Below are positions 26,701 to 40,329 of a stretch of DNA of 64,000 nt, one piece after another. This DNA comes from Caprimulgus europaeus. Its lineage: Eukaryota > Chordata > Aves > Caprimulgiformes > Caprimulgidae. The stretch spans positions 47,596,839 to 47,660,838 of the forward strand of contig OU015532.1 of NCBI GenBank assembly GCA_907165065.1, read 5' to 3'. The notes beneath the pieces are model-generated. The model was not told where the DNA came from, did no database searches, and saw only the letters and a list, made by a program, of their open reading frames with translations. Every line of letters starts with the position of its first letter. Within the stretch, counting starts at the first letter, position 1. The position numbers and the translations under genes are program-made.

Positions 26701-29700
26701 TCCAACAAAAAGCCAGGTGCACGCACTGGCAGCTTCCCTGCTAAAAGGGATTGAGTCAGATGTTCCTTCCACCTGTGAACTGGCTGCCCAGTCTCAGCCA
26801 GCTCCTATGAATGTAATTATTATGCTCTATTTCAAAAAGCCAAAACAAGTTCAAGTTGGTTCTGTCAAAAAAATCTGATAGCATTGCCATTTCTCTCTAT
26901 TTTCAGGGCCTGATTGCCAATGAAATAAATTCCCTGTCTATCATTTCGAGTTTGAGGGCATATCCTCATCTGAATTTCCATACAGTGACTTCAGATTTAC
27001 ACCGCAGTAATTGCAGTCAGGATCTATTCTGCACTCTTTACATGATAACCAGATATTGTATTCACATCTTTATTCCCAGACAGTAAGATCCCCTGTCCTT
27101 TGCTGTGAGAGACGAGTCATGTTCAGCCAGGGACGAGGGACGGCGTGTGTGCGTGGCTCCATGTGGAGCTCTGCTACCTGGAGGCAAGGCTGCCCTAGGA
27201 AGCAGCTCTGGTTCCCAGGGGATTTTAAGGTCTTTGGGCTTTGAGATGCCCCTTTGCTTTATGAGGAAGGAACCCATTTTCTCAAAAGGACAAATCAAAG
27301 CAAGATTTATTCCTTTCCCTGCATTTTTTAACCTGACATGAAGAGGTCCATTAAGCAGCACAAAAAGTTCAAAATGAAATAAAGTTCTATATTCAAATAT
27401 TAAAAAAAGAAAAAAGAGAGAGAGAGAAATGTGGGAGAGATTTGGACTGAAGCACAAACTTCTCACATAGCAGTGATGCAAACAGCGTAGCCCTCTGTCA
27501 CTGATCAAAAGCACTTGGGTAGAAGCAGGAGCCTTCACACAAATGCACTCCAGGACAGATTTGTGGGAGTTGCAGATTGAGAGCAGAAAAAGCAGCAGCT
27601 CAGCAGGAGCAGAGCACACTCGCAGCTGAAGCAGTAGGCACATGCCTCGGGTGAGGCTTTTCCGATGGCTGGGTGCCCAGGTCTCTGCAAAGAAAGATGC
27701 AGTCCTGACACTGCACAAATTCCCAGGATGAAAAGCCAAAGAGGGCCACAGCGTTCACCGAGTGTGTGACTGTAGAAATGTCTTAGATTAAATCCTGGTC
27801 ACGTTATTGTGTAATAATTAGAAGAAATGGGCAAACTTGGTTTTAAACCCAGCAGCCATAATAACTGCCACAGTGTTTGGTGTGTTCCAGTAGCCCATTT
27901 TCTGCAGTCTAGGTCAGATGTACCTTGTCCAGCCTACTATGGTCTCATTTTCTGCAGCTTCACATTTCAGCTATAATTATTTTTTTTGCCTATGAGGCTG
28001 TTGATTCCCTTCCACACTTTTCCAAATGTTATCCATGTCAGTATTTTTAAACTAACCAAATCAGGATTTTTATGGGGGAATAAACTAAAAACATTTAGGC
28101 TGTCTCCTTTAATGAAAGTCATGGTTCCCAGTTCTTTAATCAGTCCCAGGGTGGTGCCTTGAAGCATTTCTGTGCATAAATACCCGTGCCTGTTCTGTAA
28201 GTTACCTCCAGATTACACCAACACTGTTTTTCAGACTTGCTGGAAAGTCATTGGTAAATATTGTCAGAAGTGTAAGGTCATGACCACGTTATCACTTTAC
28301 AAATGGTTTGGTGTTTTACAGTTGTGTTTTCATGCTGTAGATCTATTTGTCATGAAGACTGTGTGTTATTCTAATTCCTAATCAAAGTACAGTCTGAAAC
28401 TGAGTCAACTTTTTAAAGAATTGAATGTCTACATAAAGAATTTGTGAAGTATTTTTATTACTTTATCTCTGTAGTATTGCTTCTATTACTTGAGTATTTT
28501 TGAAAATGGAGAGCACACTGTTCACAAGCCCATGGTGACCATACAGATTGATTACCCTGAGAAATAACAGAAGCATTTCACCTAGAGAAAACCAAGGAGG
28601 GTTTTTTTTTCCCCCTTTCAATTTCTTTCATCTTTAATTGTTATTAGTGTAACTGCAATAGCCACACATGTGGGTAAGCAAGGCTGAAAAAACAGAGTCA
28701 CTCCAGATACTAAAGCTGTGGTCAGTGGAAAAGGAAACATGCATCTGTTCCAGATCAAGAGGCTATGTCAGAAACAAAAGCTCTCTCCTACCCGTTCTGT
28801 GGGATCTCCTGCCACACTGCTCACCAATGCTGAGCTCTCTGACCCCTGACTCTCACAGAATCACAGGATCATTCTTCCCCACTGTGCTCGCTGCCAGCAC
28901 GTGCGCTTCCATCTCCTCACTCTCCAGGGAGACCGGCACTAGCACAGGGCAGGGGACACGGCTCTGTCCAGATACCCAGTCATGGAACCAGTAAAAACCA
29001 TCCCTGTCTGGCAGGGTGTCGCAGTCATCTTTGTTTGTTTTGCTAGTACAAAACAAGAGCAGATGATCAGTACTAGGAACAGATGGAAACAAATGACCAG
29101 GAACTCTACAAAATACAGCAGATAAAAATCCCATATCTTCCTTTAATTTGCCAGGATTATAGTCCAGATCCTCTGTTTCCACACACCTAGTGCACCTTGA
29201 ACAAATCCAATTTCTCCTGTTACATACATTTAGGAGAAATCCACATTCATTCTAAATTTATACTTAGATATAGCAACCAAGGAATATCAACATCAGTATA
29301 TCTGCATGGATAAAAATCTGATTTTTGAGTCCTGTCACCCGTAGACAGATAGAATCCCCTCCAGCCCCCTCCAAAAACACTGCGAGAGATTTGTCAGGAG
29401 ATGATGTTGATCTCAGGAAACAAGCATTAGCAAATACAGGGGTTTTTTACTTTCAGTTCTTTGTACCTACCCAGCATTTCTCAACAAATAAACCAGGACT
29501 TCCTTCCTTTATAATTTATTGAAAAATAATGTATATAGATAATTCTTGTGCTGCAGTTTTGTTGTAGGGAGATCAGTCAGATATTTGGGCATTTGAAATG
29601 TAAGGAGTGTTCACTGGACCTGTACCAGAAGGTCACAGCGTGTGTTTCTGTTTGGAGTTTGAATGTGTGTAATTACTGGAACCAGGTTTCTGGAGCAAAT

Positions 29701-30459
29701 ACTCATAACTGTATATACTAAATTTCCCTTAAAGCTTATAAATATTTCACAGTGTTTGCATAAAATCATTTCAATGTCCATAGCAGATTGGGTACATATT
29801 CATTAGTGTATTCATAGATAAAGTATATAACGTGGAGACACAGTATACTCATTAATTTATATACACAGGCATGACAGCTGAGTTATTTCCAGCATTCAAT
29901 CCGTTCTGGTAAGTGGGGATTCACCTATTTACCAGCTGAATATTAGTTGAATTAGTTGGAAACAAACAAATCAGTTATGCTGGTTGTCTAAAAACCAGAC
30001 AACTATTTCTGCTTTGACCAAAAAATCATCCTGATTTCCTTGATGTTATTTTGATGCTTCTAAAGCATCAACCAAACACCATGAGTGTGCTCCTGCAGGT
30101 GTCTCCTGATGTTCTCTGTGTTCAGAGCACCGAGGGACTGCTCTGACCTTTCCCTGGCTATGATTGCTGCCCGCTTTCTGTCAATAAATGAGACCTAGCT
30201 GTTTCCAGAGTGAACAGCGCTTTGGAAATGAAAGAAGGGAGAGGTATTGATATTTGTGCATGGACCATTTGATGGGATATGAGGATGAGCCATCTCATCC
30301 AGAGAAAGAAAAATTGAATCCCATCTCTGATGGTATTTATCTGACTTGTGGCATGAAAGCCTGTCCTGACAGAATAAAGGGTAATAGAATGAAATGACCA
30401 TACTTCAGTTGATGATCACCACAGTAATAAGAATCCCAGCTGCCTCAGACCATGATGTA
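23785..30459. other. Non-coding stretch, no gene seen
   Basis: No supported gene. The largest open frame of the window lies here (minus strand, 27062-27739, 225 codons) and is judged a chance frame. A GA-rich low-complexity tract sits at 27402-27428. At about 28856-28873 there is a short acagaatcacaggatc phrase that resembles a CR1 terminus but has no CR1 body behind it. The rest is unremarkable. Confidence 0.55.
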
Positions 30460-30538
30460 AATCATAGAATCACAGACTGGTTTGGGTTGGAAGAGACTTT
30501 TAAAGGTCATCTAGTCCACCCCCTTGCAGTGAGCAGGG
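30460..30538 (-). mobile_element. CR1 retroposon 3' tip (minus strand)
   Basis: Reads aatcatagaatcacagactg, gtttgggttggaagagactt, then aggtcatctagtcca. This is the reverse complement of the last ~75 bases of avian CR1, including the terminal octamer repeat. The element stops at about 30538 and a T-rich simple tract follows, so only the extreme 3' tip remains or was inserted. Confidence 0.88.
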
Positions 30539-30591
30539 TTTGGTTTGGTTTGGTTGGGGTTTTTTTTTCCTTTTTTAAATTTTTTTCCCCC
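30539..30591. repeat. T/G-rich simple sequence
   Basis: Three ggttt-type units (tttggtttggtttgg) lead into long T-runs broken by a few C and A bases. It abuts the truncated edge of the CR1 tip. It may have arisen by slippage at the insertion edge. Confidence 0.7.
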
Positions 30592-30768
30592 TAAATCACC
30601 CATGCAGGTGTGTTCCAGAAAAATGGAAAATAAACAGCATTTTGGCTGGTGCTCTGGGTTGGAACTTTGGAAACAACAGGCATCAACTGGAGCTTGCCAT
30701 GTAATTGGCAAGAGACTGAGCTGAGGGAATTTGGAGCGGTTCTGTCCAGCTCCCACTCTGCTCCCCAG

Positions 30769-30863
30769 CCACCTCAGGGCCAGTGCTGCTGAGATACCGT
30801 GTCTGCTGGTGCGGCAGCGTTGCTGCTGTCAGCCGTGCAGCCTGCACCCATTGCAACAACCAG
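30769..30863 (+). other. Possible exon, weakly supported
   Basis: A pyrimidine-rich acceptor-like run ending tctgctccccag precedes 95 GC-richer bases that end aaccag before gtatgt, a good donor. Starting two bases in, a 31-codon frame stays open and finishes on a whole codon; one other frame is also open. The peptide is cysteine-rich and unrecognised. GC-rich composition alone makes stops rare over 95 bases, so the open frame is weak evidence. Confidence 0.15.
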
Positions 30864-33644
30864 GTATGTGCAAATAATCAATATTTTACCCTTACTGTTC
30901 ATAGCTGAGCAGTGAATCTGAAGATGGTAAGTTATCTGTCATAAACCACAGCTCAGCACTGCAGCACTCAGCTCTCGAGAACAAATCTCACTAAAACCAA
31001 AACTTTGGAGGTTTTTGTCCTGATAATTTCAAGGCAGTCCAGCAGGTCAGAGCATTCTGGGTCATTACTGGTTCTGTGTAACTTGGAGTCCAGGGTTTGC
31101 TGGCTTTGGACTTGACCTGGAGCTTGTGATCTGCTGACTGTGTCACTCTGGTTTGTGGACAAGGCTAAGGTAATGGGCCATGGACTGTACTACACGGGCA
31201 GCATTTGGAACGGGTTCTTACACAGAGTTTGGCCTCTTTTATTGCACTGCACCTCTGGGATCTGCTTAATGATGGATGGTTTCCATGAAGATGGTGTTAA
31301 CCCTGAATATTTGTAGGCTTATTTTTCCCTGCTGAAAGATGTAAGAATGAAATGAAGAGTGGAAATGAAGCATTTTTTATCTGTGTACTGTTTTTTCCTA
31401 TTCATTTGACTTTCCAGAGTTTAATTTGCCCACTGAGGCTGTAGCCATTGGTAATGACATACACACTGCTCTCATGCTTAAAGTTAGTGCTGCCCAGAGA
31501 TGCTGAGCCAAATATTGCTTCCAGTAATAGCAATATAAATCAAGGTACTTTGTCTGGGCCCATTATATCCAAAATGTGACACAAATTTCAGTGTCCTTAC
31601 TCTAGATACACTCCAATAAATCTTTGAACGAAATTTGTCTTTTATAGCTTAAATATTGCAATGGTATAAACACTAACATAGCTTATGTATTAGGTGTGAT
31701 TAAGTCATAAAACAGAATTATAAAACATTCACCATGGTTAAAAAACCACCCAGTAGTATACTTAAATGCTCAAAGGTTGGGAGGAGGGCGTAAATGGATC
31801 TGGTAGGTTATTCAGTCAAAAGGAGGTCAGACTGGAGGTTCAGCTCTGAAAATGCAGCTGGTGAGCAGCCCCAGCCAACCTCTGCCTTCCAGCGCAGGGC
31901 TGTGATCATGCTCATTCTTATCAGCCAGCTTTCACACGGCTCTTCACTCCCCCCCTGCTCTGGAACAACACAACTCCCGGCACAGCAAAGGTTCCTGTCA
32001 CCTGCCAGAGGAAACGGGATCCCTGCAGTTTCCCTGAGCCACTGCAGCGTGCCTGCACGTGGCACTGTGCCTGGGGTACTCCATAAACTCTGCTGCCTGG
32101 GTGTGACCAGCTCTTTTTTCCACACAAACACACGTTTTGAGCAGATATTAGCATGCTGGTTTTACAGGGTTGTTTTTCCTCCTCACTTCATTACTCAGCA
32201 TTCAACTCTTCTGCCACAGATACTGTATCCTGTGAGTCATCTTTCCCCCAATTAGATCATATCTCAACTATCTCATTACCACAAGTGCAACACTTACCTT
32301 GCCTCTCTAATTTTTCATGCATTTCCAAGAGTTCAGCCTGAAGAACAAAACCACACAAAGCATGCACCTTTTTTTTGGAATATATCATTTCTTGGAATAT
32401 AGTTGATTATTTTGGCTTTTCACCTTCAGTTTTCCTGCTGCTCAAGAACTAAACCACGTTTCTTATTTGAATTGCCTTCAAAAATGAAAGAACAGGGAAC
32501 ACTATGCAGGAACTACTAATTGAGAGGTGAACAAGCCAAACAGGAAGCAAAAGCAGTTTGTATTTATGGGGTTCACCTCAGGGGAAAAGAAGTTGACTGT
32601 TCTGATATACCAGAGATGGAGCTGACGTGCTTTGGCGCTTGGCTGCAGTGAAGTTTATAAAGATCATGACTGAGAATGAAAATAATGGGTTGGTCTTTCC
32701 CCCTATTCAATTCTTAATGTCTGTCATATTGTTATCTCTAGATTGCAATTTGGATTCACCATCTAGGAAATAAATAGATAGTTCCTAGGTGTTACCCAGG
32801 TGAAATAAATCATTCTTGTCTCTCCCCGCGTGACGGATCCCTCACCAAACGCCTCCGTGCTTGCAGTAAATCACATCTCCACCGTGACTGCTGCCCTCTC
32901 ATCCTTCCTTCCTCCCCCCAGTGTGTGCTAACCTTACCCCACAGTAACTCTGACTAATTACACGTCTGCCATCCACCCTTTCCTAACTGCAGCTGAACGT
33001 CTCTGGAAATGGAAAAATTCACCTTAAATAATCAGTTTAAAATACCAACTACCCATTTGAGAAAGTTAATTCAATTGTTTTTCTCCTACCCCCTTTATTT
33101 AACCTGGGTGGTAATTTGTAACACAGTAACAGAAAATGATTTTATTATTTTACTTTGTGCTAGAGCAGCTGTTTTGTGCTCTGTGTTGGATGGGTTTGGT
33201 TTTGTTTTAAAAAGCTGTACATGTAGGGTGCTCTTCAATCTTGTGCTTGGGTGGAGGTATGGGTAAGCATGTAAGATCTGTTTGCTCCTTGAAAATTATA
33301 ATCTCTGCAGGCTGCACAGTGTTTTACAAGCTGTAAATCCAAGGAAAATGCTTGAGACATTTCTCAATGTTATCATTAGACACCAATGGTAACATTAATT
33401 TGCTGAGTTTTCTATTTCACTAAATACGAGGAATCGTGTTTTTGTGAGATGATTGTTTTAAATTGCATTAGAATAATAACCATGAGGAGGTGGGTGTAAA
33501 AATTTCCTTACAGTGTTGGAACCATGAACACAACTTTGTGTTTGAAAAGAGAATGGAAAATTTAAATGTGAAAATTACAGTGATAAAGCAAATGAAATAT
33601 TTAATGTTTAAGTTAAACAAGTGCTGCTAACTGTTACTTTGCAG

Positions 33645-33780
33645 TGGTTTTTTCACCTGCTGGAAGTTACACACCAGGACATCGGCCTCCAGAAGGAGCA
33701 GCAGAGCCTGACCAAGCAATGTCCATCCTTCTCCAGACTGAAGAGAAATAATACCACTGGCCTTCACCAAGTGCTTCGTG
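33645..33780 (+). other. Possible exon, best of the candidates
   Basis: The acceptor-like tgttactttgcag is followed by 136 bases and a strong donor (cgtg before gtaaga). The first frame is open for 45 codons plus one base. Its codons lean towards CTG, GAG, CAG and AAG, and the segment is visibly richer in GC than the AT-rich DNA on both sides. The peptide is glutamine-rich and matches no family I know. Its phase fits the candidate at 30769-30863, which ends on a whole codon. A lncRNA or untranslated exon, or chance, remain possible; a 45-codon open frame has roughly one chance in nine at random base use. Confidence 0.22.
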
Positions 33781-36700
33781 GTAAGAACATTGCTGCTCTT
33801 AAAATCTGTATTGCATCCTGTGCAACTCTTGCACTGTTAGTTAGCTCTGATTGTTAGAAAGAATTATATGGTCTAAATAGCTTAATTCTTCAGTCTAGAG
33901 AAATACAAAATGTTTTGATTTTTACTAATTTCAGTTGGTTTTAAAGTCAGGCATTAATTATTGCACTCTCAGATGAGCTGGGTTTAGAATTAGACTATTT
34001 TGATGGGGCTGATTAATAGATGTGTTGCACTATTTCTTCAGATGAAGTTTGCTGTTTAAACAACTTCTGAGTCCTTGTTTAACTAAAGAGGATACTAATT
34101 GAATTGCTGTACTTTAACTCTGTCCCCCAGTGGGATGAGAGGAATAGTCTGAAGCCCTTTGCATTTTCCTCACATGAATATACTCGGAATTAACCTTTCT
34201 ATTATATGTGGTGCCCGTTCCTTTCCCTTTGTAAGAGTAAAGAGTAGAGTCTGGAATATTAAATAGAAAGAAGGTATTTTTAACAGCAGAGAGCAGTGTT
34301 TCCAGATGTGGTTATTAGCTGTGAGCTCTCTCAAAGGCCTGGTTTTCAGCCAGTGCTTAGGAACAGCCTTCTGAGAAGTGGAAGTTTTAGAGGGTAACAC
34401 AAAATACGAGGCACGCTCACAACCTTACTGGCAGTGTGCTGTTACAAGGGTCCCATGCAGAAGAAGGAGCGGGTACACGCGTGAGCGCAGTTGATAGGGA
34501 ATGGTTCTCCACTGCTGAGAGCCATCATCTGGGACTTCTATAAACTAGAGGGAACACAGCACTAAAAATGTAACCCAAGAGGCAAGCCGTTACTGGGAGC
34601 AGCAGTAAGTCATTCCTATATTTTCCCTATCTCTTAGTTCCATAACTGACACCACCACCAGAGAAACAAGCAGAGCCTTTACCACCTAGATCCACCACTG
34701 CACCCTGGCTGGTAGATGTGGCCGCTCCGCTCCCACCTCCCAGAGCCCTTATGTGTCTCTGTGCTTTTCTATATTGTAAAGTATTTTCTCCAGAGCTGAA
34801 GTGTTTTCTCCTCTAGCTGCAGACAAACACTTGGAAACACAATTTCAATGGAGCTGAATTCTCAAAAGGCCAACCAAATGGGATCATAATAAAGCAAGCC
34901 ATGACTTGAAATGAGCCCCATTTTCGTGGGGTTGTCTTTGGGTGCTTGGGTTTAGCCAGACTGAAGTGTCCTGTTACTTGCTGCTAGTTAAGATAAAATT
35001 CAGAAGTGCATTCCTTGTGAGAAGCTCTCTGCCAGATCTCTGTGCACTGCTGCACTGAAATCCTGATCTGTCTCTCTTCGGTTCTTCCTCTCTCTCTACT
35101 GAACTCAACGGGAAGTTTTGCAGTCAGTGTGAGTGACAGCTCCAAAACAATCCAAACCTGCTTTTTAATGCTTTAGCAGGAAAAGGTTAGTAAAAAGGTT
35201 AGCACAATGCCAAAGTACTGAACTTCCAGAGTTATTTCTTCCACAAAAATAAATACATTCCAGGCAGGCAGCAGAAAGTATTATTAGAGAATGTCTTTGA
35301 ATGAAAGCTACCTTCTAATCATGCAATTATTAATAAGATAAGGGCGTGAAAGGACACTGTAGACCTCTGTAAAAGATGGCCTCGTGTGAGAATGTCTGTT
35401 CCATTAGGCAGTGTTTTCATGTCCCAGAGGAGAAAAGGAAGGTGCCAATCACATAGAAGGAAAGGACACTTATGACATTTAAATAATAATCTTCAGTAGT
35501 GATGAAAAACCAGCTTATAAGATTTATAATCAAGAGCATGATGGAGAAATGGGGGGCAGGGAGGGGAAGGAACAAGCTGCTGTATCCATTTCAGTCCGGG
35601 GAGTTTCAGTGTATTGGGTTATAGAAGTGCAGCGTTTGGTTAACAGCCAAGTGCTTTATGGACTGCTTCTGAATAATATGGGTATTTCCTGCCTGTTACC
35701 AGAACACTGCCTGTTCTTAGCACTTCAGTATTAGAAAGTGTCTTTAAAACAATTGTAAACACGCCCAGAGGCTTATACAGTAGGCACAAGATTTGTAAAT
35801 ATAGCTATAATAATCATGATAACCATAATAATAAACATTCATAATAATACACTTCAGAGCTGGTCTAAACAGCATACAGCTTTAGTCACAGCTCTAGTAC
35901 TAAGTCAGAGAAAATAATCCCATAATGATCAATAAACACCTTCTCCTACAACACATACTTATTTTTGGCCGTCTCAATTCAGGACTCACCAGTGTTCCTG
36001 CTGCTTAGGTGCTGACAGACCCATTGAGCAAATTCCATCATTTAATAGTAAAAAACATCCTAAAATAATATTTCATACCTTCATGAATAATAAATATGCT
36101 AATATGAGTATTTCTTCAATAGGAATAGAAAAATATCCTTAAGGAAAACAATACTTGATTTTCTAGCTTTATTCTGGACATATTTTATCACATCAAGACT
36201 ACACAGAGAGGACCATTTCTACTGTGAATAGCGATTGAATGCAAGGTGGCACCAGTTCTTGGCAGGGTTTTTGGGCACAACTGATGTGCAAACCATAAAT
36301 AAAATTATTATCTTCCTGCATGCACAGGAATTCATCCATCTGGTGACAGCAGCAATGTCACAGATATACAGGTCATCTGGGCCTTTGGGAAGGGCTGCAA
36401 ACTGGAATGGGAACCTTCACGCTGCTTTCAGGGATCAGCTGCTTTAGCACTGAGTAGCTGTTTCTAGTGCTGGAAACCACCACCGGAGGGGGTCTGCTTA
36501 AATCGTCCGAGGTTCCACCTAGACTGCTAAGGAAAAGAGGAGCAGGGGGCAGTTCCTGTTGCTGAAGCCAAACGGCTCCAAACCAGGCGTGTATAAACCA
36601 CGACAGTCAGTTTGAGCCATCTGAGGTCGTACAGACCTACACACACGAGGTGCCCTGCTGATCCTAAGATAACATTTCCTGTGCTTTCTTAAAATTGAAT

Positions 36701-36934
36701 ATCTGAAGTAAAGTGGAGGTTTTATTGCAGATTGTCAGTGGTATTTTTGTAGCGTGAAAACTGAGGACAGATATAAGTGCAGCTGAATGCTGTGTGAACT
36801 GTCCATGTAGATCCAGCTGGGTTGGCACGGGAACCCTTTCTGTGGCCATCTCCAAATAGCTAAATGACTTGCAAAAAGCACACTGAATCGTGTCTTTTGG
36901 GAATAGGCCTTACCCAGCGTTTTCCTGACCTAAG

Positions 36935-36996
36935 AATGATACAGCTGATGAAGGAAAGAAAAAGTGAAAGATCCCCTAAGAAAAAAAGCTGACCAG
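36935..36996 (+). other. Possible short purine-rich non-coding exon
   Basis: An acceptor-like gttttcctgacctaag precedes 62 bases full of GAA/AAG-type purine motifs, which resemble exonic splicing enhancers. They end gaccag before gtgagt, a perfect-consensus donor. Stops occur in all three frames, so it would be a non-coding or untranslated exon. Confidence 0.17.
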
Positions 36997-39900
36997 GTGA
37001 GTCTACATTTTGAACAGAAGAGAGGGCTTGTCCATGTCCTAAGCAAAGCTGGTCCAGTCTTACAACTTTGAATCCGATCAGAAGTGCATGGATGCAGAGT
37101 CAAGGGGGTGGCTGACTGCCCCCTAACGCTAGCAACTGCAAAAAAATCCTAAAATCTCTACAGCAAGCTGGTACCAAACTCATGGTTTGCATCATTATTA
37201 TTTCTGCCCCTAACAATTAAATTTAGAACTAGTTGGTAATGGATGAACCAAAAACATGCATACAGAAGACTAAAACCCACTTACATCGACATGGACAGAC
37301 TGCAAAGAGCATGAGCTGGAGACCAGCACCAGGGAATTAGTCCTGAGCATCCCTTACTCAGTTATTTAGCCAACACATTTCTTCCAGTGATGCTGCTGTG
37401 CAACTGGGCAAAGAACGAGTTACCAACTTTTTTTTTTTCCTCCAATATTTGTATCTGATTTTTTGCTGGCCTTTACCTTGTGTGGTATCAGTAAAGCAGT
37501 AACAAAATATTACTGTATACAACATTTTTTTCTATTAATATAACACTTTTCTGTCCCTAAGTAGAAGGAAGCAGTTATTCAAAGGGAATGTGTTTGATAC
37601 CAGGGGATTGCAGCCGCATTGCTGCTGTGAAATCCACAGCATAAACCCCTTCCCTGGCACAATCACAGCACAATGAGAATGGTGCACTCACCACATGTAA
37701 CCCCTTCCTCTCAGAGCCCTCCTCTGGTGCTGCCATACAGAGACCTTTCAGCTCTCCTGCTCTTTATCAAAATATTGCAAGAGAAAGAAACAAAACCAAA
37801 GCACTCCCATATTTAACTTCCAAATATATTGATTATTCTGTCACCGTACTTGTTCCAAATGATTTGAGTAGCTTGAGGACAACAACAAAGCCTGGTTTGG
37901 ACATGTGGCTTTGAAATATCTCTGATGGCACACACTGTAGCCCATCAAAAATGACAAACGCTTGCTGCAGACCTCGCTGGACGGGGTTTCCTCTCAGTCT
38001 GCCCATACGGTGCCAGGGCAGAGAGAGGGTGGAAAAAAATCAAACCAAAAATCCCTGAAATTAAAAATCTGTTCTAGAATGACTTACTAACTGAATGACT
38101 TTTCTGTATATGTGTATACAACAGCGTACCTGTCATTTCACTGGCTCACTCTGGTACTTATAGTCCAAGTATTTCACCTTGATCAGGACTAAAATATCTT
38201 GAGGCCTTTAATACCTTTTATGTTTAAAAATAATATTTTGAAATTATTTATTATTCCTGAATTCAAAAAGCAAACTCAACAATGTACCTTTCAGTCAAGC
38301 TGATTATGTACCCATATTACAACAACTCCATTTTTCCAGTTAATGCAAGTAAATACTTTAGAAAAATTATAGCAGCAATAACTCATTTTCAGACTGACAT
38401 TGTGCATAACAAGTTCTGTCCCAAATTAAATGATAAAAAAGTTATCTAGGCTAACTTTATTTTTTTTTTTACCTTAATTTAAAGCAAACTAAATTAGAGT
38501 ACTATGGATAGTGAAATAGGATTCATGGCTGGGGTACTAAATTTGAAGTTCAATATATTATTTTGAGCAGTATTTTTGCTCTTTATCTGAACAGGAACTT
38601 TTAAATTGCTAATTCTGCAGCAGCATTCTCATTTGACAGAATCCAGAATTAAACCTGGGTGAACATGAAGAAGTCTGCCTTCATTAACAGATATCCAATT
38701 AAACTGTCCAGTTTCTCAGGCTCCTGAGTGATGATAGCACATTAAGGCAGAAATTCTTCACTGCAAGTGATTCTGACTGATGCCATCCCTGGAGCAAGCT
38801 CTGGGTGAGGAACATCCCCCATGGCCCAGGGGTCTGTCGCTCTCCAGGCTCCTGCTTTATGGCATCTGCCCCCACACTGGTTCTTGGTCGTGTCCACACC
38901 TTTCCCTGGTGTGGGGGGGCAATTCTTCTTAATTAAGATAATTAAATACAGATTTCCAGTCACACTAGGTGGGAACATGAGGTGAACATAGAGCCCAGAA
39001 GACTCCAGATATTTATGTGCTCTGTGTATTATGGAAACCTTTGAGGTCAGCTGCTGAGGCTCGAGGTAAATGGTTTCTTGTGCAAGTAACGGTAAAAACA
39101 AAATGAGACACAAATCCGTGCTGCAAACCCACAGGAAGAGAAAGGAAACTGGGAGAGTGAGAGACTTTTACTCAGGAAATCAGTCAGCATGACACTGAGG
39201 CGGGAGAGGGAGTAGGCAGCAAGAGAAGCGGGGCACGTTGCCTAATGCTGCAGCCACAGTGGAGCAAAACTAAAGCTTATTGTAATAAGCAGATAATAAA
39301 TTCCTTAAACTCCTATTAAGTGTATGTCTGGTGTGATCCTTCCAGAACAAGTTAAGAGTTTTTGGAGCACAAGCTCCATTTCAATTCAGAGATGAGCCTG
39401 ATCGTGCTCCTATAAATCAGAAGTCCTTTTATTCCAAGCAAAATGTAGTTACAGTACTGTAAAAATTGCAAGAGATAAGAATCAGCTTCTGCCATTTGAC
39501 TGTGAACTCAGACATGATTCCTTGCATACGTACTGCCTGTTAATTACCTTAATTCTCTTTTCATTAGGTCCATCCATCCACCTGCCAATCACACTCTTTC
39601 CACCCTTCACCTCACATTTTGCTTCAGAAATATTAATGCAGAAAAAAAAAAAAAGTCATGTTTAAAGCAAGGAGCACGGGAGGAAATTCTGTGGCTGCAG
39701 ATGAAGAGGAGATCAAACCAAGTGATTGCAACGGTCCTCTCTGACGCCAGGCCCCAGCTGAGCTCCCAGGGTAGGTGTGGTGTTAACTCCAGAGTCCCAT
39801 ACCATGGGGTGTGTGTACAGGAGAACAAAAGTCTGCTCAGTGGTCAGCAGGAACCTTTAGCCTCCTGGCTTTTCCTCAGAGTTTTTGAAAGCAGGATTGC

Positions 39901-40238
39901 TGTAAAATGGTGTTTAAAGAGCTAATCCTCACAGGGGAGAAGCTTTTTAAGTTGTTTAAAGACAAGACACTGACACAAGGAAAAACACCTTCTGTTTGTT
40001 GAGGCCATCTTGGGTTTTGCCTACAAGGTTATTTCTTGAGGGAAAAGGAAGCAGCTGGCAGGAGCTGGTGTACAGCATCTTTTTATTTCTCTGAGACTGC
40101 TGACAAAACCTAAGGGACTCCTTAGGGTAGGGAAAGTGTTCCCAGAGCAGTGCAGTGGGACACCAACACGTCCCAGCACACACAGAGGAAGAGGACTTAG
40201 CATCTGTTCTGGAGCTCCACAGTGTGGGAGCCAGGAGT

Positions 40239-40329
40239 GCTGGGCACTGGCAGTCAGGCATGGAGCTGGATCACTGTCTGCATGCCAAGAGCCTGGGTAC
40301 TGGTAACCAGGCACGGAGATGGATATTTT
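40239..40329. repeat. Imperfect ~53-bp-period duplication
   Basis: The phrase tgggcactggcagtcaggca with tggagctggat (from 40241) recurs as tgggtactggtaaccaggca with cggagatggat (from 40294). The two copies differ by several substitutions. Confidence 0.6.

Noticed and set aside
27062..27739. 225-codon minus-strand open frame, the longest in the window
   Set aside because: The length is only slightly above chance expectation for 64 kb. It crosses a GA-rich low-complexity tract, gives no recognised domain, and has no convincing splice or start context.
28856..28873. acagaatcacaggatc phrase resembling a CR1 terminus
   Set aside because: The adjoining sequence does not continue into the CR1 3' body, and 16-18 bases are too few to call an element.
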